Shown here: positions 7,677 through 17,379 of the stretch, one piece after another | How the letters are laid out: every line of letters starts with the position of its first letter | Position numbering within the stretch: position 1 is the stretch's first letter | Source of the DNA: a bacterium | GTDB lineage: Bacteria > Krumholzibacteriota > Krumholzibacteriia > LZORAL124-64-63 | Assembly (NCBI GenBank): GCA_016712675.1 | Contig: JADJQR010000001.1 | Location: 2,170,001 to 2,234,000, forward strand | Length of the DNA stretch: 64,000 bases | Direction: 5' to 3' | The notes under the pieces: generated by a model | The model's database searches: none | Seen by the model: the letters and a program-made list of their open reading frames with translations, nothing else | What the model was told of the DNA's origin: nothing | Translations under genes and position numbers: made by a program

Positions 7677-9155
7677 ATGCTGGGAATCGTGCTCAGGCCG
7701 CTGGCGGCCGCGGCCGTCGTCCTGGGCTGCGGCCCGCTGGTGGCGGCCGCCGAGGTGGTCACATCGGGGGACGCCGCCGTGGTGATGGCCGTGCCTGGAG
7801 ACGCCGTGCCCATGGACCTGCAGGCGTGCTTGCGGACCGCGCAGGCGACGAACGATCTGGTCGTCGCTGAACGGTGGCGCCGCCGGGAGCTGGACGGCCA
7901 GATGAAGCAGGCGCTGGCGACCGGCCTGCCGACCGTCGACCTGGTCGCGGACTGGTCGCGCAGTCGCGATCCGAGCTTCGCGCTGGACAGCACCTTCGGC
8001 GGCGGAGGCGGTTTCGGATCGGTGCCAGGCGCCGACCCCTGGTTCGAGGACTGGCTGGCCGGCTTCGGCTCGCTGATCCCGCCTCCGCAGGAGATTCCTG
8101 CACAGTCGTACTGGCGAGCCAGCCTGAACCTGAACTGGACGGTCAATCCGGTCAAGGTGCTGGGCGCGGTGGGCGCCGCACGCCTGGGCTTGGACCGGCA
8201 GGAATATGCGGTGCGCGCGGTGGAGCAGCAGGTGGGAGAGCAGGTCGTAGCCGCGTTCCAGCAGGTGGTCACCGCCGCGGACCGTATTGCCGCGGTGCGC
8301 GCCCACCTGGCCAACCAGGACGAGATTGTCGCGGTGATCCGTCTTCGCCACGCACTGGGGCTGGCCACGCAGCTGGACACCCTGCAGGCGGCGGTGGGAC
8401 GCGCCAACACGGTGCCGGAACTGATGCGAGCCGAGGCCGGACTGCGGACCGCTGGCGCCCGCTTGAACGCGCTGCTGGGGCGCGACCCGGCGACACCCCT
8501 GTCCGTGCGGACGGATTCGGATCTGGAAGACGGGCGGATCGATGTGCAGACGGCCCTGGCCCTGGCCCGTGTCAGACCGGACCTGGCGGCGGGCGGCTTG
8601 CTGGTCGACATCCAGCGGCGCGGGCGCCAGGCGACGAAGGCCGACAATCTGCCGTACCTGACCGTCAACAGCGCCTACGGGTACGTGGGACGGACCACGG
8701 ACACCCTTTTCGACGAAGGACACGACTCGTGGCGGGCTTCGGTGGCGCTCAATATCCCCATCTTCGACGGTCTGCTCACGCGCGGACTGGTGCGCGAGGC
8801 AGACGGCAGGATCCGGCGCGGTGAGGCGGAACTCTCCGCGCAGAGCCGCGCAGTGGAGGTGGAGGTGCTGGACCTTCTGGCCAGGCTCGAGAGCGCCCGG
8901 CAGACGCTCGATGCGGTGGCCGTGAATCTCGCGCGCGCGGAGGAGGCCCGCCGGCAGAGCCTGTTGCAGCTGGAATTGGGCACCGCCAGCTACGTTGACG
9001 TCCTGGTGGCCGAAGCCAACCGCAGCGACGCGCAGGCCTCGGTGATCGACGCCCGCTTCGAGGTGCTGGCGCTCACCGCTTCGCTCAAACGATCCATCGG
9101 CCGCGACCCGGCCGAGCGTCTGGCCGACATCCCCGGCCTGCTGGTCCGGGAGTAG
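7677..9155 (+). CDS. TolC-family outer membrane efflux channel
   Basis: A 492-residue outer-membrane factor of a tripartite pump. An N-terminal export signal of about 25 residues ends near VAAAE; a Cys inside it (VLGC) could alternatively be a weak lipobox. Long alanine/glutamate-rich amphipathic helices in two halves match the duplicated OEP domain (about residues 45-265 and 285-480). The ATG at 7677 lies 2 bases after the tetR stop and has AGAGGGA upstream. It provides the exit duct for the adaptor and permease that follow. Confidence 0.92.
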   Translation: MLGIVLRPLAAAAVVLGCGPLVAAAEVVTSGDAAVVMAVPGDAVPMDLQACLRTAQATNDLVVAERWRRRELDGQMKQALATGLPTVDLVADWSRSRDPSFALDSTFGGGGGFGSVPGADPWFEDWLAGFGSLIPPPQEIPAQSYWRASLNLNWTVNPVKVLGAVGAARLGLDRQEYAVRAVEQQVGEQVVAAFQQVVTAADRIAAVRAHLANQDEIVAVIRLRHALGLATQLDTLQAAVGRANTVPELMRAEAGLRTAGARLNALLGRDPATPLSVRTDSDLEDGRIDVQTALALARVRPDLAAGGLLVDIQRRGRQATKADNLPYLTVNSAYGYVGRTTDTLFDEGHDSWRASVALNIPIFDGLLTRGLVREADGRIRRGEAELSAQSRAVEVEVLDLLARLESARQTLDAVAVNLARAEEARRQSLLQLELGTASYVDVLVAEANRSDAQASVIDARFEVLALTASLKRSIGRDPAERLADIPGLLVRE

Positions 9156-9205
9156 CCGTGTTACCCGCATACCCGACCCACCCGTCCGCCGAAAGGAACA
9201 CGATC

Positions 9206-10333
9206 GTGCGGTATCTGATCCTCGGGGCCTTCCTGGTGACCGCTCCCCTTGCGACCGGCTGCGCCAAGGCGCCGGCGGTCGCGCCGCGGGAGGTTGCCCG
9301 CAACGTACGGGTGCTCGAATTGGTGGCCACGTCGCTGGCCGAGTACCACGAGATCGCCGGCCCGGTGGGCCCGGTGCGCGGCGCCGACCTGGCGGCCGAG
9401 GAAACGGGCCCGGTGACCGCCCTGCCGGCAGCCAAGGGCGCCGTCGTGCGCGCGGGCCAGGTCGTGGTCGAGCAGGAACGGACGATCCTGCGCGCCGAGT
9501 TGGACGCCGCCGTGGCGCAGTTGAAGACACAGGACTTCAACCTGGACCGCGCGCGGCAGCTGCACCAGGCGGGCAAGGTCAGCGACTTCGACCTCCTGAC
9601 GGCCGAGGGCGCGCAGGCCCAGGCTGCCGCGGGTGCGGACATCGCGCGGCGTCGCTGGGAGCGGGCGGCCGTCAAGGCGCCGTTCGCCGGTGTGGTCGCC
9701 GAGCGCCACGTCGAACTGGGGACCATGGTGGCCGCCGGCCAGCCGGTCGCCCGCGTCATCGACCCGTACCGGCTGAAACTCACGGCCTACGTGACGGACA
9801 CCGACATCCGCTGGATCCGCGTCGGGGACTCCGCGGAGGTCACGCTCGGCGAAGCCGGCGAACGCGGCCAGGGCAAGGTCACCTGGGTCGGCGCTGAGGC
9901 GGACCTCCGGACGGGCAAGTTCCCCGTCGAGATCGAGATCCCCAACCCGGACCTCACCCTGCACAGCGGCGTCATCGGCCGCGCGCGCCTGCCCCGGAAC
10001 ACCGTCGCCAACGTGGTGATCGTGCCGCGCGATGCGGTCATCGCCGGCGATGCCGGCCCGCAGGCTTACGTGGTGGATGGCGATCGCGCGGTCCTGCGCA
10101 AGCTCGTCCTGGGAGAGGACCAGGGACTGCTCGTGGTCGTCAGGGAAGGGCTGGCTGCCGGCGAGCGCCTGGTCGTGCGCGGCCAGCGGGAACTGGCGCC
10201 CGGCAGCCTCGTCAACGTGACCGAGACCGCGACCGCCGTCGACGGCACCGTACCGGGAGATCCCGAGGTCGTACGCGCCGCCGGCGCCGGCACGCGCGTC
10301 GGGACGGGCGTGGCGGCGGAGGCGGCCCGATGA
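9206..10333 (+). CDS. RND efflux periplasmic adaptor (MFP/HlyD family) lipoprotein
   Basis: A 375-residue membrane-fusion protein that bridges the permease and the TolC-like channel. The GTG at 9206 is chosen because AAAGGA precedes it and it gives a clean lipoprotein signal ending in LATGC (Cys about 17); the frame is open from 9158 but that start would bury the signal. A lipoyl/barrel-sandwich region (about residues 60-165) flanks a short coiled-coil hairpin, followed by a beta-barrel with PFAGVVAERHVELGTMVAAGQPV. Its stop overlaps the permease start in ATGA. Confidence 0.92.
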   Translation: MRYLILGAFLVTAPLATGCAKAPAVAPREVARNVRVLELVATSLAEYHEIAGPVGPVRGADLAAEETGPVTALPAAKGAVVRAGQVVVEQERTILRAELDAAVAQLKTQDFNLDRARQLHQAGKVSDFDLLTAEGAQAQAAAGADIARRRWERAAVKAPFAGVVAERHVELGTMVAAGQPVARVIDPYRLKLTAYVTDTDIRWIRVGDSAEVTLGEAGERGQGKVTWVGAEADLRTGKFPVEIEIPNPDLTLHSGVIGRARLPRNTVANVVIVPRDAVIAGDAGPQAYVVDGDRAVLRKLVLGEDQGLLVVVREGLAAGERLVVRGQRELAPGSLVNVTETATAVDGTVPGDPEVVRAAGAGTRVGTGVAAEAAR

Positions 10334-13300
10334 AGCTCACGTCCGGCGCCATCCGGCGCTACCCGATGATCTTCGCCTTCATGGCCCTGGCGACGATCCT
10401 CGGCCTGAAGTCGTACCTGGAGCTGCCGCGGGAGTCGTCGCCCGACGTCAAGATCCCGTTCGTGATGGTGACGGCGCCGTATGCCGGCACCAGCCCGGCG
10501 GACATGGAGAACCTCGTCACCCGCAAGCTGGAACAGCGGCTGAAGGGGGTCGAGGACCTCAAGGAGATGACGAGCTCGTCCTCCTACGGCATGTCGGTCA
10601 TCACGCTGGAGTTCGACTCGCGCGTCGACATGAGCGACGCCCTGCAGTCGGTGCGCGACCGCGTCGAGCTGGCCAAGCCGGAGCTGCCCGAGGACCCGCG
10701 CGACGACCTCGTGGTGCAGGAGATCAGCAGCTCGGACGCCTTCCCGGTCATGCAGGTCAACCTGTACGGTGACATCGACCTGGTCGAGCTCAAGCGGACC
10801 GGGGAAGACCTCCAGGAAGCCCTGGAGCAGATCCGCGGCGTGCTGGGCGTGGACCTGGTCGGCGGCGTCGAGAACGAGGTCCAGGTCGATGTCGACCCGG
10901 AACGGCTGGCCTACTTCAACCTGGGCCTGGTCGACGTTCAGGACGCGATCGCGCTGCAGAACATGACCATTCCCGGCGGCAAGCTCAGCCTGGGCCAGTA
11001 CGACTACCAGGTCCGCGTGCGGGGCGAGGTCGAGAAGGTGGAGGAGCTGCTGGGGTTCGTGCTGAATCCCGGGATCACGCCGCCGGTGCACCTGCGGGAC
11101 GTGGCCACGGTCAAGCTCGGCATCCGCGACCGCGAGACGATCAGCCGCGTGAACGGCCGCGATGCCGTCACCCTGGTCGTCAAGAAACGCAGCGGCGAGA
11201 ACCTGATCGCCATCGCGAAGGACGTCAAGGCGACGATCGCGCGGCTGGAGCCGGCCTTCCCGGCCGGCGTCACGGTCAATGTCGTCGCCGACCAGTCGGT
11301 GCAGATCAAGCGGATGGTCAAGGAGCTCGAGGACAACATCGTCAGCGGCCTGATCCTGGTCGTGGTCGTCCTGTTGGCCTTCTTCGGCGTGCGGAACTCG
11401 TTCCTCGTGGCGGTGGCGATCCCCTTCTCGATGCTGATCACGTTCATCGTTCTGGCGATGCTCGGCATCACCCTGAACATGGTCGTGCTGTTCAGCCTGA
11501 TCCTGGCCCTGGGCATGCTCGTCGACAACTCGATCGTGATCGTGGACAACGTCTACCGCCACCGGGGCGAGGGCAAGGATGCGGACCTGGCCGCGGCCAT
11601 GGGGGCGAACCAGGTCGCCGGCGCGATCACGTCGTCGACACTGACCACGGTCGCCGCTTTCGCGCCGATTATCTTCTGGCCCGGCATCATGGGCGAGTTC
11701 ATGAAGTACCTGCCGATCACGGTGATCATCACCCTGCTGGCCTCGCTGCTGGTCGCGATGGTGTTCAACCCGGTGCTCTGCGCGCGATTCCTGCGGCCGC
11801 CCCGGGCTGCGGACGACAAGCCGCGGCTCGGCGACCGGCTGCTGGCGCTGGGCCAGCGGTCGTACACGCCGGTCCTGGCCTGGGGCCTGGCCCACCCGTG
11901 GCGCCTGCTGCTGGGCATGAATGGCATCCTGGTCGTGATGCTCGTGCTCTTCGGCGCCTTCAATGCCGGCGTCGAGCTATTCCCCGACGTCGAACCGCAG
12001 TTCGCGACGGTCAAGATCGACGCGCCCAGCGGCACGCGGATCGAGGTCACCGACGCGTTGGCGCGCCGGATCGAGACGGCTGTCTCGGCAGTGCCGGACC
12101 TCAAGGCGTATGCCACCTCGGTCGGCACGCCGATCGACGCCACGTCGGGAGGGGCCGGACTGCCCTCGCACCAGGGCGGCATCACCCTGGAGTTCCTCGA
12201 CCAGGCCGACCGGACGCGATCCTCGCGACAGTCGATCGAGGACCTGCGCGGGCAGTTGTCGCAGGTCACGGGGGCGCGGATCACCGTCGACAAGATGGAG
12301 GAGGGGCCTCCGACGGGGAAGCCCGTCAATATCGAGATCTCCGGTGACGACTTCGACGAGCTCGGCAGGCTGGCAGCCGGGGTCAAGGACCGCATCCGCG
12401 GCGTTGTCGGGCTGGTCGACATCGGCGACAACTACGACCACGCGCTGCCGGAACTGCGGGTGCTGCCGGACGTCGAGAAGGCCGGCCGCTACGGGCTGCG
12501 GACCTTCGACATCGCGGGCACCATCCGCACGGCGCTGCACGGCAGCGAGACGGCCAAGTACCGCGTGGGCGAGGACGAGTACGACGTCATCGTGCGGTAC
12601 CAGCAGCCCTTCCGGGGCAAGGTCGAGGACCTCGAGAACGCGACGGTGTTCCATGAGGGCGAGACCGTGCCGCTGGACGCGTTCGCGACGACGGAGTTCG
12701 GGGCGGGACTGGCCGCCGTGCACCGGCTGGACACCCGGCGCACGGTGACGGTCACGGCGGACGTCGCCGCCGGCTACAACGGCAACGCGCTGCTGGCCGA
12801 GGTCCGCGGCCTGCTGGCCGACTACCAGATGCCGCCGGGCTACGTGATGGATTTCACCGGCGAGAGCCAGGACCAGGAGGAGGCGTCGGCCTTCCTCAGC
12901 GACGCGTTCCTGATCGCCGTGCTGCTGATCTTCGTCGTGCTGGTCAGCCAGTTCGGGTCCGTGACCGTGCCGGGCGTGATCCTGTCGAGCGTCGTCCTGT
13001 CGCTGATCGGGGTCTTCGCCGGGCTGTTGGTCACGCAGACGCCGTTCGGGATCATCATGACCGGCGTCGGCGTGATCTCGCTGGCGGGAGTGGTGGTCAA
13101 CAACGCGATCGTGCTCCTGGACTACATCATCCAGCTGCGGGCTGCCGGCATGGACAAGCTCGAGGCGATCATGCTGGCCGGGCAGACACGGTTCCGGCCG
13201 GTGATCCTGACCGCGCTGACCACGGTGCTCGGCCTGATCCCGTTGACGACGGGCATGGCCTTCGATTTCTCGGCACTGGTTCACGGCCGGTTCGACAAGA

Positions 13301-13494
13301 TCTTCGTCATCGGCGGCGAGTCCAGCCAGTGGTGGGGCCCGATGGGCGTGGCCGTGATCTGGGGCCTGACGGTGGCGACGTTCCTGACGCTGGTGGTGGT
13401 GCCGGTGATGTACTCGACGCTGGAGCCCGTCAAGGCCGCGTTGGCACGCCCCTTCCGGCGGAACGACCCGCCGGCGACGGGGATCGGCGCCTGA
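10330..13494 (+). CDS. RND-family efflux permease (AcrB/MdtB-like)
   Basis: A 1054-residue inner-membrane proton-driven pump with the RND duplication: TM1, a large periplasmic loop, TM2-6, a second loop and TM8-12. The TM4 proton-relay segment reads LGMLVDNSIVIVDN, with Asp then Asn where AcrB has two Asp. The same Asn substitution occurs in many hydrophobe/heavy-metal-like RND pumps, so it does not show loss of function. The second half carries VVNNAIVLLDYI, the matching TM10 segment. It closes the tetR-tolC-mfp-RND operon, which ends at a strong terminator. Confidence 0.95.
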   Translation: MKLTSGAIRRYPMIFAFMALATILGLKSYLELPRESSPDVKIPFVMVTAPYAGTSPADMENLVTRKLEQRLKGVEDLKEMTSSSSYGMSVITLEFDSRVDMSDALQSVRDRVELAKPELPEDPRDDLVVQEISSSDAFPVMQVNLYGDIDLVELKRTGEDLQEALEQIRGVLGVDLVGGVENEVQVDVDPERLAYFNLGLVDVQDAIALQNMTIPGGKLSLGQYDYQVRVRGEVEKVEELLGFVLNPGITPPVHLRDVATVKLGIRDRETISRVNGRDAVTLVVKKRSGENLIAIAKDVKATIARLEPAFPAGVTVNVVADQSVQIKRMVKELEDNIVSGLILVVVVLLAFFGVRNSFLVAVAIPFSMLITFIVLAMLGITLNMVVLFSLILALGMLVDNSIVIVDNVYRHRGEGKDADLAAAMGANQVAGAITSSTLTTVAAFAPIIFWPGIMGEFMKYLPITVIITLLASLLVAMVFNPVLCARFLRPPRAADDKPRLGDRLLALGQRSYTPVLAWGLAHPWRLLLGMNGILVVMLVLFGAFNAGVELFPDVEPQFATVKIDAPSGTRIEVTDALARRIETAVSAVPDLKAYATSVGTPIDATSGGAGLPSHQGGITLEFLDQADRTRSSRQSIEDLRGQLSQVTGARITVDKMEEGPPTGKPVNIEISGDDFDELGRLAAGVKDRIRGVVGLVDIGDNYDHALPELRVLPDVEKAGRYGLRTFDIAGTIRTALHGSETAKYRVGEDEYDVIVRYQQPFRGKVEDLENATVFHEGETVPLDAFATTEFGAGLAAVHRLDTRRTVTVTADVAAGYNGNALLAEVRGLLADYQMPPGYVMDFTGESQDQEEASAFLSDAFLIAVLLIFVVLVSQFGSVTVPGVILSSVVLSLIGVFAGLLVTQTPFGIIMTGVGVISLAGVVVNNAIVLLDYIIQLRAAGMDKLEAIMLAGQTRFRPVILTALTTVLGLIPLTTGMAFDFSALVHGRFDKIFVIGGESSQWWGPMGVAVIWGLTVATFLTLVVVPVMYSTLEPVKAALARPFRRNDPPATGIGA

Positions 13495-13499
13495 GAGCG

Positions 13500-13540
13500 A
13501 AGGAGCCGCCGGGCCAGGACCCGGCGGCTCCTTATTTTTT
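13500..13540 (+). terminator. Strong intrinsic terminator of the efflux operon
   Basis: A perfect 14-bp stem (13500-13513 with 13520-13533) and 6-base loop are followed by ATTTTTT. This is the best intrinsic terminator in the window and separates the efflux operon from the convergent cytochrome operon. Confidence 0.92.
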
Positions 13541-13558
13541 GCCGGCCTGACGCGGGAC

Positions 13559-14965
13559 CTAGTCGATCGCCGCCAGCAGCGGATCCCCGGGATAGCCCAG
13601 CGCCTTCCAGTCCATGCGGCCGCCCTCGCGGTGGCAGTCCAGGCACTCCAGGGCCCCGGCCGCCGGCTGCACCTCGTGGAAGATGCCCATGTAGCGCTGC
13701 ACCGGGACCCAGCGGTAGGCCGCGTCGTGCACGCCGTAGGCGGCGGCCGCGCCCTCGACCACGGCCTTGTGCAGGTCGCCGTCGACAAAGAACTCGTCCA
13801 CCGCCAGGGGCACCAGCCAGCCACGATCCTCCAGCAGCGGCACCGTCGCCCGGTGCAGCTTGAAGGCATGGATCTTGGCCGCCTTGTCCTTGCGGGTGCC
13901 CTCCGGCCGCATCAGCGTGACGACGCCGTCCGGGCCCGGCTGGACGGGCTCACCCATCAGGGTGACCCGGCTCTTCCCGTTGAACCACGCGTACACCGGC
14001 TGGACGTCCTGGCCCATCGTGATGGTCGCCGACCACTTGTTGGCCACGTCGTGGCGCTGCGGCGTCGACCAGTCCCGGACCATGTCGGTCGGGTCCTTCT
14101 TCGCGAAGGTCGGGATGTGGCACACGGTGCAGTTCACACGGTCGGTGTGGCGGTCGAGGATGGCGACCTGGTGCGGTCGGGCGTCGTGGCAGCTCTCGCA
14201 CGTCAGCGGGTTGTCCGGGCTGTCGGTCCCCGCCAGGTCGGCGCCGCGGCCGCGCACGCGGTGGTCGTCACCGCGGTGGCAGTCCACGCAGTGCAGGTTG
14301 TTGCCGGCCGACGCCATGTGCACGTCGAACTCGGGGGAGCAATCCGCCAGCTCGTATTCGAGGTCGCCACGCTTGAAGTTCGGGCCGCCGCCGGCGCCGG
14401 CATGGCAGCGCAGGCACATCGTGCGCTCGGGCAGCGAGATGCGCTTGGACACCGAGTCCAGTCCGGGCTGGTTCTGCCAGAGGATGGGCTTCCAGTCCCA
14501 GTGCCCGGCTTCATCCCGGTAGAGGTCCCGCCGGTAGCCGGACGCGTGGCAGATCAGGCAGTCGATGTTCTCGAGCTGCGCACGCGACAGCGTCGGTTCC
14601 GGCTTGAGGCCCAGCCCCGCGTGGCACTTCGAACAGCCCTGCGCGATGACCTTGCCGTCGCTGTTGGCCGCATTGCCGATCCAGCTGGCGAGCGGGTTGG
14701 TGCAGAAGTCGTTCATCGTGTTCAGCTTGCCCAGCCGGCGGCCGCCGGCATTGACCAGCCCGGGCGTTTCTCCCTGCCACTGGTAGTGCTGGGAGTGGAA
14801 GAAGGACGTCGCTTCCTCCTCGTGGCACTGCAGGCAGGTCTTCGTTCCCTCGTAGTGCTCGAAATAGCCGTCCTGGTGCGAGTACTCGCGGGTGGCGGCC
14901 GGGGAGTTCCCGGCCGCCAGGCCCGTGATCACCAGCACCGGCGCGAGCAGTGCGGTGCGTTTCAT
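13559..14965 (-). CDS. Octaheme c-type cytochrome, tetrathionate-reductase (OTR) type
   Basis: An exported 468-residue multiheme cytochrome with a Sec signal (about residues 1-24) and eight CXXCH haem sites starting at residues 44, 111, 136, 184, 226, 256, 279 and 441. Between them are hallmarks of the Shewanella-type octaheme tetrathionate reductase family: HYQW near residue 60, MNDFC near 84, IDCLICH, then GGGPNFKRGDL, where the Lys at about 198 may correspond to the active-site haem ligand of that family. It lacks a CXXCK site, so it is not NrfA. Family members reduce tetrathionate, nitrite or hydroxylamine in vitro; the substrate here is unknown. It is the last gene of a three-gene operon. 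Confidence 0.85.
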   Translation of the reverse strand: MKRTALLAPVLVITGLAAGNSPAATREYSHQDGYFEHYEGTKTCLQCHEEEATSFFHSQHYQWQGETPGLVNAGGRRLGKLNTMNDFCTNPLASWIGNAANSDGKVIAQGCSKCHAGLGLKPEPTLSRAQLENIDCLICHASGYRRDLYRDEAGHWDWKPILWQNQPGLDSVSKRISLPERTMCLRCHAGAGGGPNFKRGDLEYELADCSPEFDVHMASAGNNLHCVDCHRGDDHRVRGRGADLAGTDSPDNPLTCESCHDARPHQVAILDRHTDRVNCTVCHIPTFAKKDPTDMVRDWSTPQRHDVANKWSATITMGQDVQPVYAWFNGKSRVTLMGEPVQPGPDGVVTLMRPEGTRKDKAAKIHAFKLHRATVPLLEDRGWLVPLAVDEFFVDGDLHKAVVEGAAAAYGVHDAAYRWVPVQRYMGIFHEVQPAAGALECLDCHREGGRMDWKALGYPGDPLLAAID

Positions 14966-14974
14966 GCGATCCTC

Positions 14975-16627
14975 CTAGAAGCGGGCCGAGAAGCTGAGCG
15001 CAACCTTGCCGGCCTTCTCCCAGGTGGGGAAGCCCTGCACGACGGGAACGTCGCCGAGCTCCTTCGGGGCTCCGACGTGCCAGCCCGTGCCCGTGTAGTC
15101 GAAGTCGTAGCTGATCCAGGCCAACTTGCCGACGAACTTCTGCGCGAAGCGGTGGGTGACGTAGGCCTCGGTGACGGTGCCGCGCGTCGCGGTCTTGGCG
15201 CCCAGGAGGTCGTCGGCGGCGGGGGTGAAGTTGAACCAGTACTGCGAGCCCTTGTTCCACTCGAAGCCGACCTTGGTCTTGCCGTTCTTCAGGTTGTAAC
15301 GGGCTCCGAGGTAGTACATCGAGCCGGTCTGCGACTCCGGCGCATCGTACGGATCGCAGAGCAGGCCCCCGAACGGGCCGGTGACGTCCTCCGGCCGGCT
15401 CTTGGACCAGCTGCCGGTGGCGAACCAGTCGATCGGCCCGTCGGTGCGCGACAGGAGGATCGAGGCGAGGTCGAAGTCGCCCAAGTTCTCCGAAGGGCTG
15501 AACCGGGTGACGATCGGGCCGGGCATCGGCTGGCCGGTGACCGGGTTGTTGGGCAGGATGATCTGGCCGTCGAACCCGTCGGTGATGTCGAACGCGCGCG
15601 CCAGCGTCGTCTGCACCTGCATGGCCGGCGTGTCCCAGGCGTCGATGTTGAAGCCGAAGAACTGCGCGTCCTTCAGGGCGGTGTCGGTGTCGACCAGGCC
15701 CTGGCCGTACTGCGACTCGTAGCCCAGGCCGTAGCAGGCCCGCAGCGTCGAGTTTTCGCGCACGTGCCAGCCGAAGGTGGCGCCGTCGAACTGGAAGTCG
15801 ATGATGGTTCCCATCGGCGTGCCGGCGCGCATCTCGTCGTGCCGGTAGTGCAGCGGCGGGCCCTCGGTGCTGGGGCGACGGCCGAGGCTCAGGTAGACCG
15901 GCTGGCCGCCCAGGTTGTTCCAGGTGAAGTAGGCGCGGTCGACCTTCAGCGTGGCGTCGCCGGGCACGCCGGGCCAGTTGGCGTCGGTGTTCAGCGTGTT
16001 CGGCTGGCCGTTGAACATGAGCGTCTGCGTGGAGGCGCCCCACGGCTTGTACATCGACATGCGGCCGGTGAAGGTGACGTCATCGGCGACGTCGGCGTCG
16101 AAGTTCAGGCGCAGGCGCGTCGTGTAGAGGATGTCGTTGTCGGTGTCGAAGCCCTTCCTGAGCGCGTCCTGGGCGAACATCTGCATCATCTGCGCCATGG
16201 CTGGACCCATAACGGGGTCAGCCATCGCGTCCTGCACCCAGGCTTTCACGTCGTCGAAGGAGGTGAGGCCCTGGAACAGCTGGAAGTCGGCAAAGTGGGC
16301 GGCGATGTGATTGTCGATGTCGGCGGTCGAGGTGATGGGCGTGCCGGCGCCGAAAGACGGGTGCATGTAGAACATGGTCCCGAAGACGAGCGCCTGCATG
16401 CGCATGCCGTCGACGTAGTCGGGCACCTCGCCGGTCAACGCGTTGGCCTCGACGCGCAGGTCCCCGCCCCAGCGGAGGTTGTCCTTCGTGTCGTTGACGA
16501 CGAGCTTCTGGATCTTCTTCTCGAGGGCCTTGACGCGGTCATCGACGGTGCGTTCGGCCAGGGCGGAGCCGGCGGCCAGCGTGACGGCCAGCAGCGCGCC
16601 CAGCAGGGTGGCGAGCGTGCGATTCAT
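14975..16627 (-). CDS. DUF3373-like outer-membrane beta-barrel protein
   Basis: A 550-residue exported protein with a Sec signal ending near ALAERT, then a short coiled coil (about residues 25-45) and a long run of alternating hydrophobic/polar strands. It finishes with the aromatic C-terminus SARF expected of outer-membrane barrels. The strand pattern and sequences such as LRWGGDLRVEAN and RLRLNFDADVADDVTFTGRM fit the DUF3373 family found beside multiheme cytochromes. The ATG at 16627 has GGAGG just upstream, and 9 bases separate its stop from the octaheme gene. I infer it is a porin or conduit serving the neighbouring cytochromes. Confidence 0.7.
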   Translation of the reverse strand: MNRTLATLLGALLAVTLAAGSALAERTVDDRVKALEKKIQKLVVNDTKDNLRWGGDLRVEANALTGEVPDYVDGMRMQALVFGTMFYMHPSFGAGTPITSTADIDNHIAAHFADFQLFQGLTSFDDVKAWVQDAMADPVMGPAMAQMMQMFAQDALRKGFDTDNDILYTTRLRLNFDADVADDVTFTGRMSMYKPWGASTQTLMFNGQPNTLNTDANWPGVPGDATLKVDRAYFTWNNLGGQPVYLSLGRRPSTEGPPLHYRHDEMRAGTPMGTIIDFQFDGATFGWHVRENSTLRACYGLGYESQYGQGLVDTDTALKDAQFFGFNIDAWDTPAMQVQTTLARAFDITDGFDGQIILPNNPVTGQPMPGPIVTRFSPSENLGDFDLASILLSRTDGPIDWFATGSWSKSRPEDVTGPFGGLLCDPYDAPESQTGSMYYLGARYNLKNGKTKVGFEWNKGSQYWFNFTPAADDLLGAKTATRGTVTEAYVTHRFAQKFVGKLAWISYDFDYTGTGWHVGAPKELGDVPVVQGFPTWEKAGKVALSFSARF

Positions 16628-16685
16628 GGGACGCCTCCGATCAGGGTTCGGTTCGTTGCGGTTCGAGAGTTGGGACGGTGCGCGC

Positions 16686-17084
16686 TCAACCGCAGGTCAT
16701 CGGCTGTTCGCTGTCGGCGGCGTGGTCGATGCAGAACTTGCGGATGGCCTCGAGCGTGGCGGCATCGATCAGGTCGGAGACCTTCTTGTCCGCGTTGGCG
16801 GGAGCGGCAACCGCGCCGTGGATCTCGAGCCACGGCCCGTCGAAGTGCTCTTCCCACTGTTCCTGGATCAGCGACATGGGCGTGTACTCGCCGGCCGGGG
16901 CCTTGGCACCGTGGCAGGTCTTGCACTGCGTCTTGAAGAGCTCCTTGCCGTCGAGCTTGACCGTCTTGGCAGGTTCGGCCGTCGGTTCATCCGCGGCCAG
17001 GGCGGGCGTCGCCGAGACAAGGACGACACCCAACAGCAGGAGCAGGAACGGGCGGGCGGCGCGCCCAGGGGTGAAGGACAACAT
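16686..17084 (-). CDS. Small monoheme cytochrome c
   Basis: A 132-residue exported cytochrome. The signal peptide (about residues 1-30) ends near PALAA, and a single haem site CKTCH lies near residue 54. A later Met in the sequence QPMTCG could be the distal ligand but this is uncertain. The ATG at 17084 is chosen because GGAGG lies 7 bases upstream; a longer frame exists without a better site. As first gene of the operon with the barrel protein and octaheme cytochrome, it could carry electrons to the octaheme enzyme. Confidence 0.8.
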   Translation of the reverse strand: MLSFTPGRAARPFLLLLLGVVLVSATPALAADEPTAEPAKTVKLDGKELFKTQCKTCHGAKAPAGEYTPMSLIQEQWEEHFDGPWLEIHGAVAAPANADKKVSDLIDAATLEAIRKFCIDHAADSEQPMTCG

Positions 17085-17379
17085 GGCAAACCTCCGGGTC
17101 CGGGTCCTCTGGCCGTTGTTGGCCGGTCTGCAGATTGCGAAACTGACAAGATGAGGAGTGAATGTCAAGAACGAACGCGGCGGGATCGTCCCTAACGGGT
17201 TGCTGGGGCGTCAGTTGAGAGCAGTATTCAATCGCGTCAGGTGCCGGCCGCCGCCCCCGGGCCACGATCGGCCTTGTGGCGGACGTGATCTTGGCCGACA
17301 CTGGCACCGCCCGCCACAGCGGCGCTGCCCTCGGGGCGCCGCCGCGTGCACCTCAAACCCCAGCGACGGAGTCCTTGGC

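Noticed and set aside
6804-9530. Minus-strand open frame of about 900 codons
   Set aside because: Antisense to tetR and the TolC-type gene; composition is low-complexity Arg/Pro/Ser.
13631-16936. Plus-strand open frame of about 1100 codons
   Set aside because: Antisense to the octaheme cytochrome and barrel genes, whose haem motifs, signal peptides and ribosome sites are clear. Codon-bias shadow.
17163-17168. TTGACA on the minus strand upstream of the cytochrome operon
   Set aside because: The -35 is perfect and well placed, but no -10-like hexamer occurs at proper spacing, so I did not list a promoter. The operon may need an activator.
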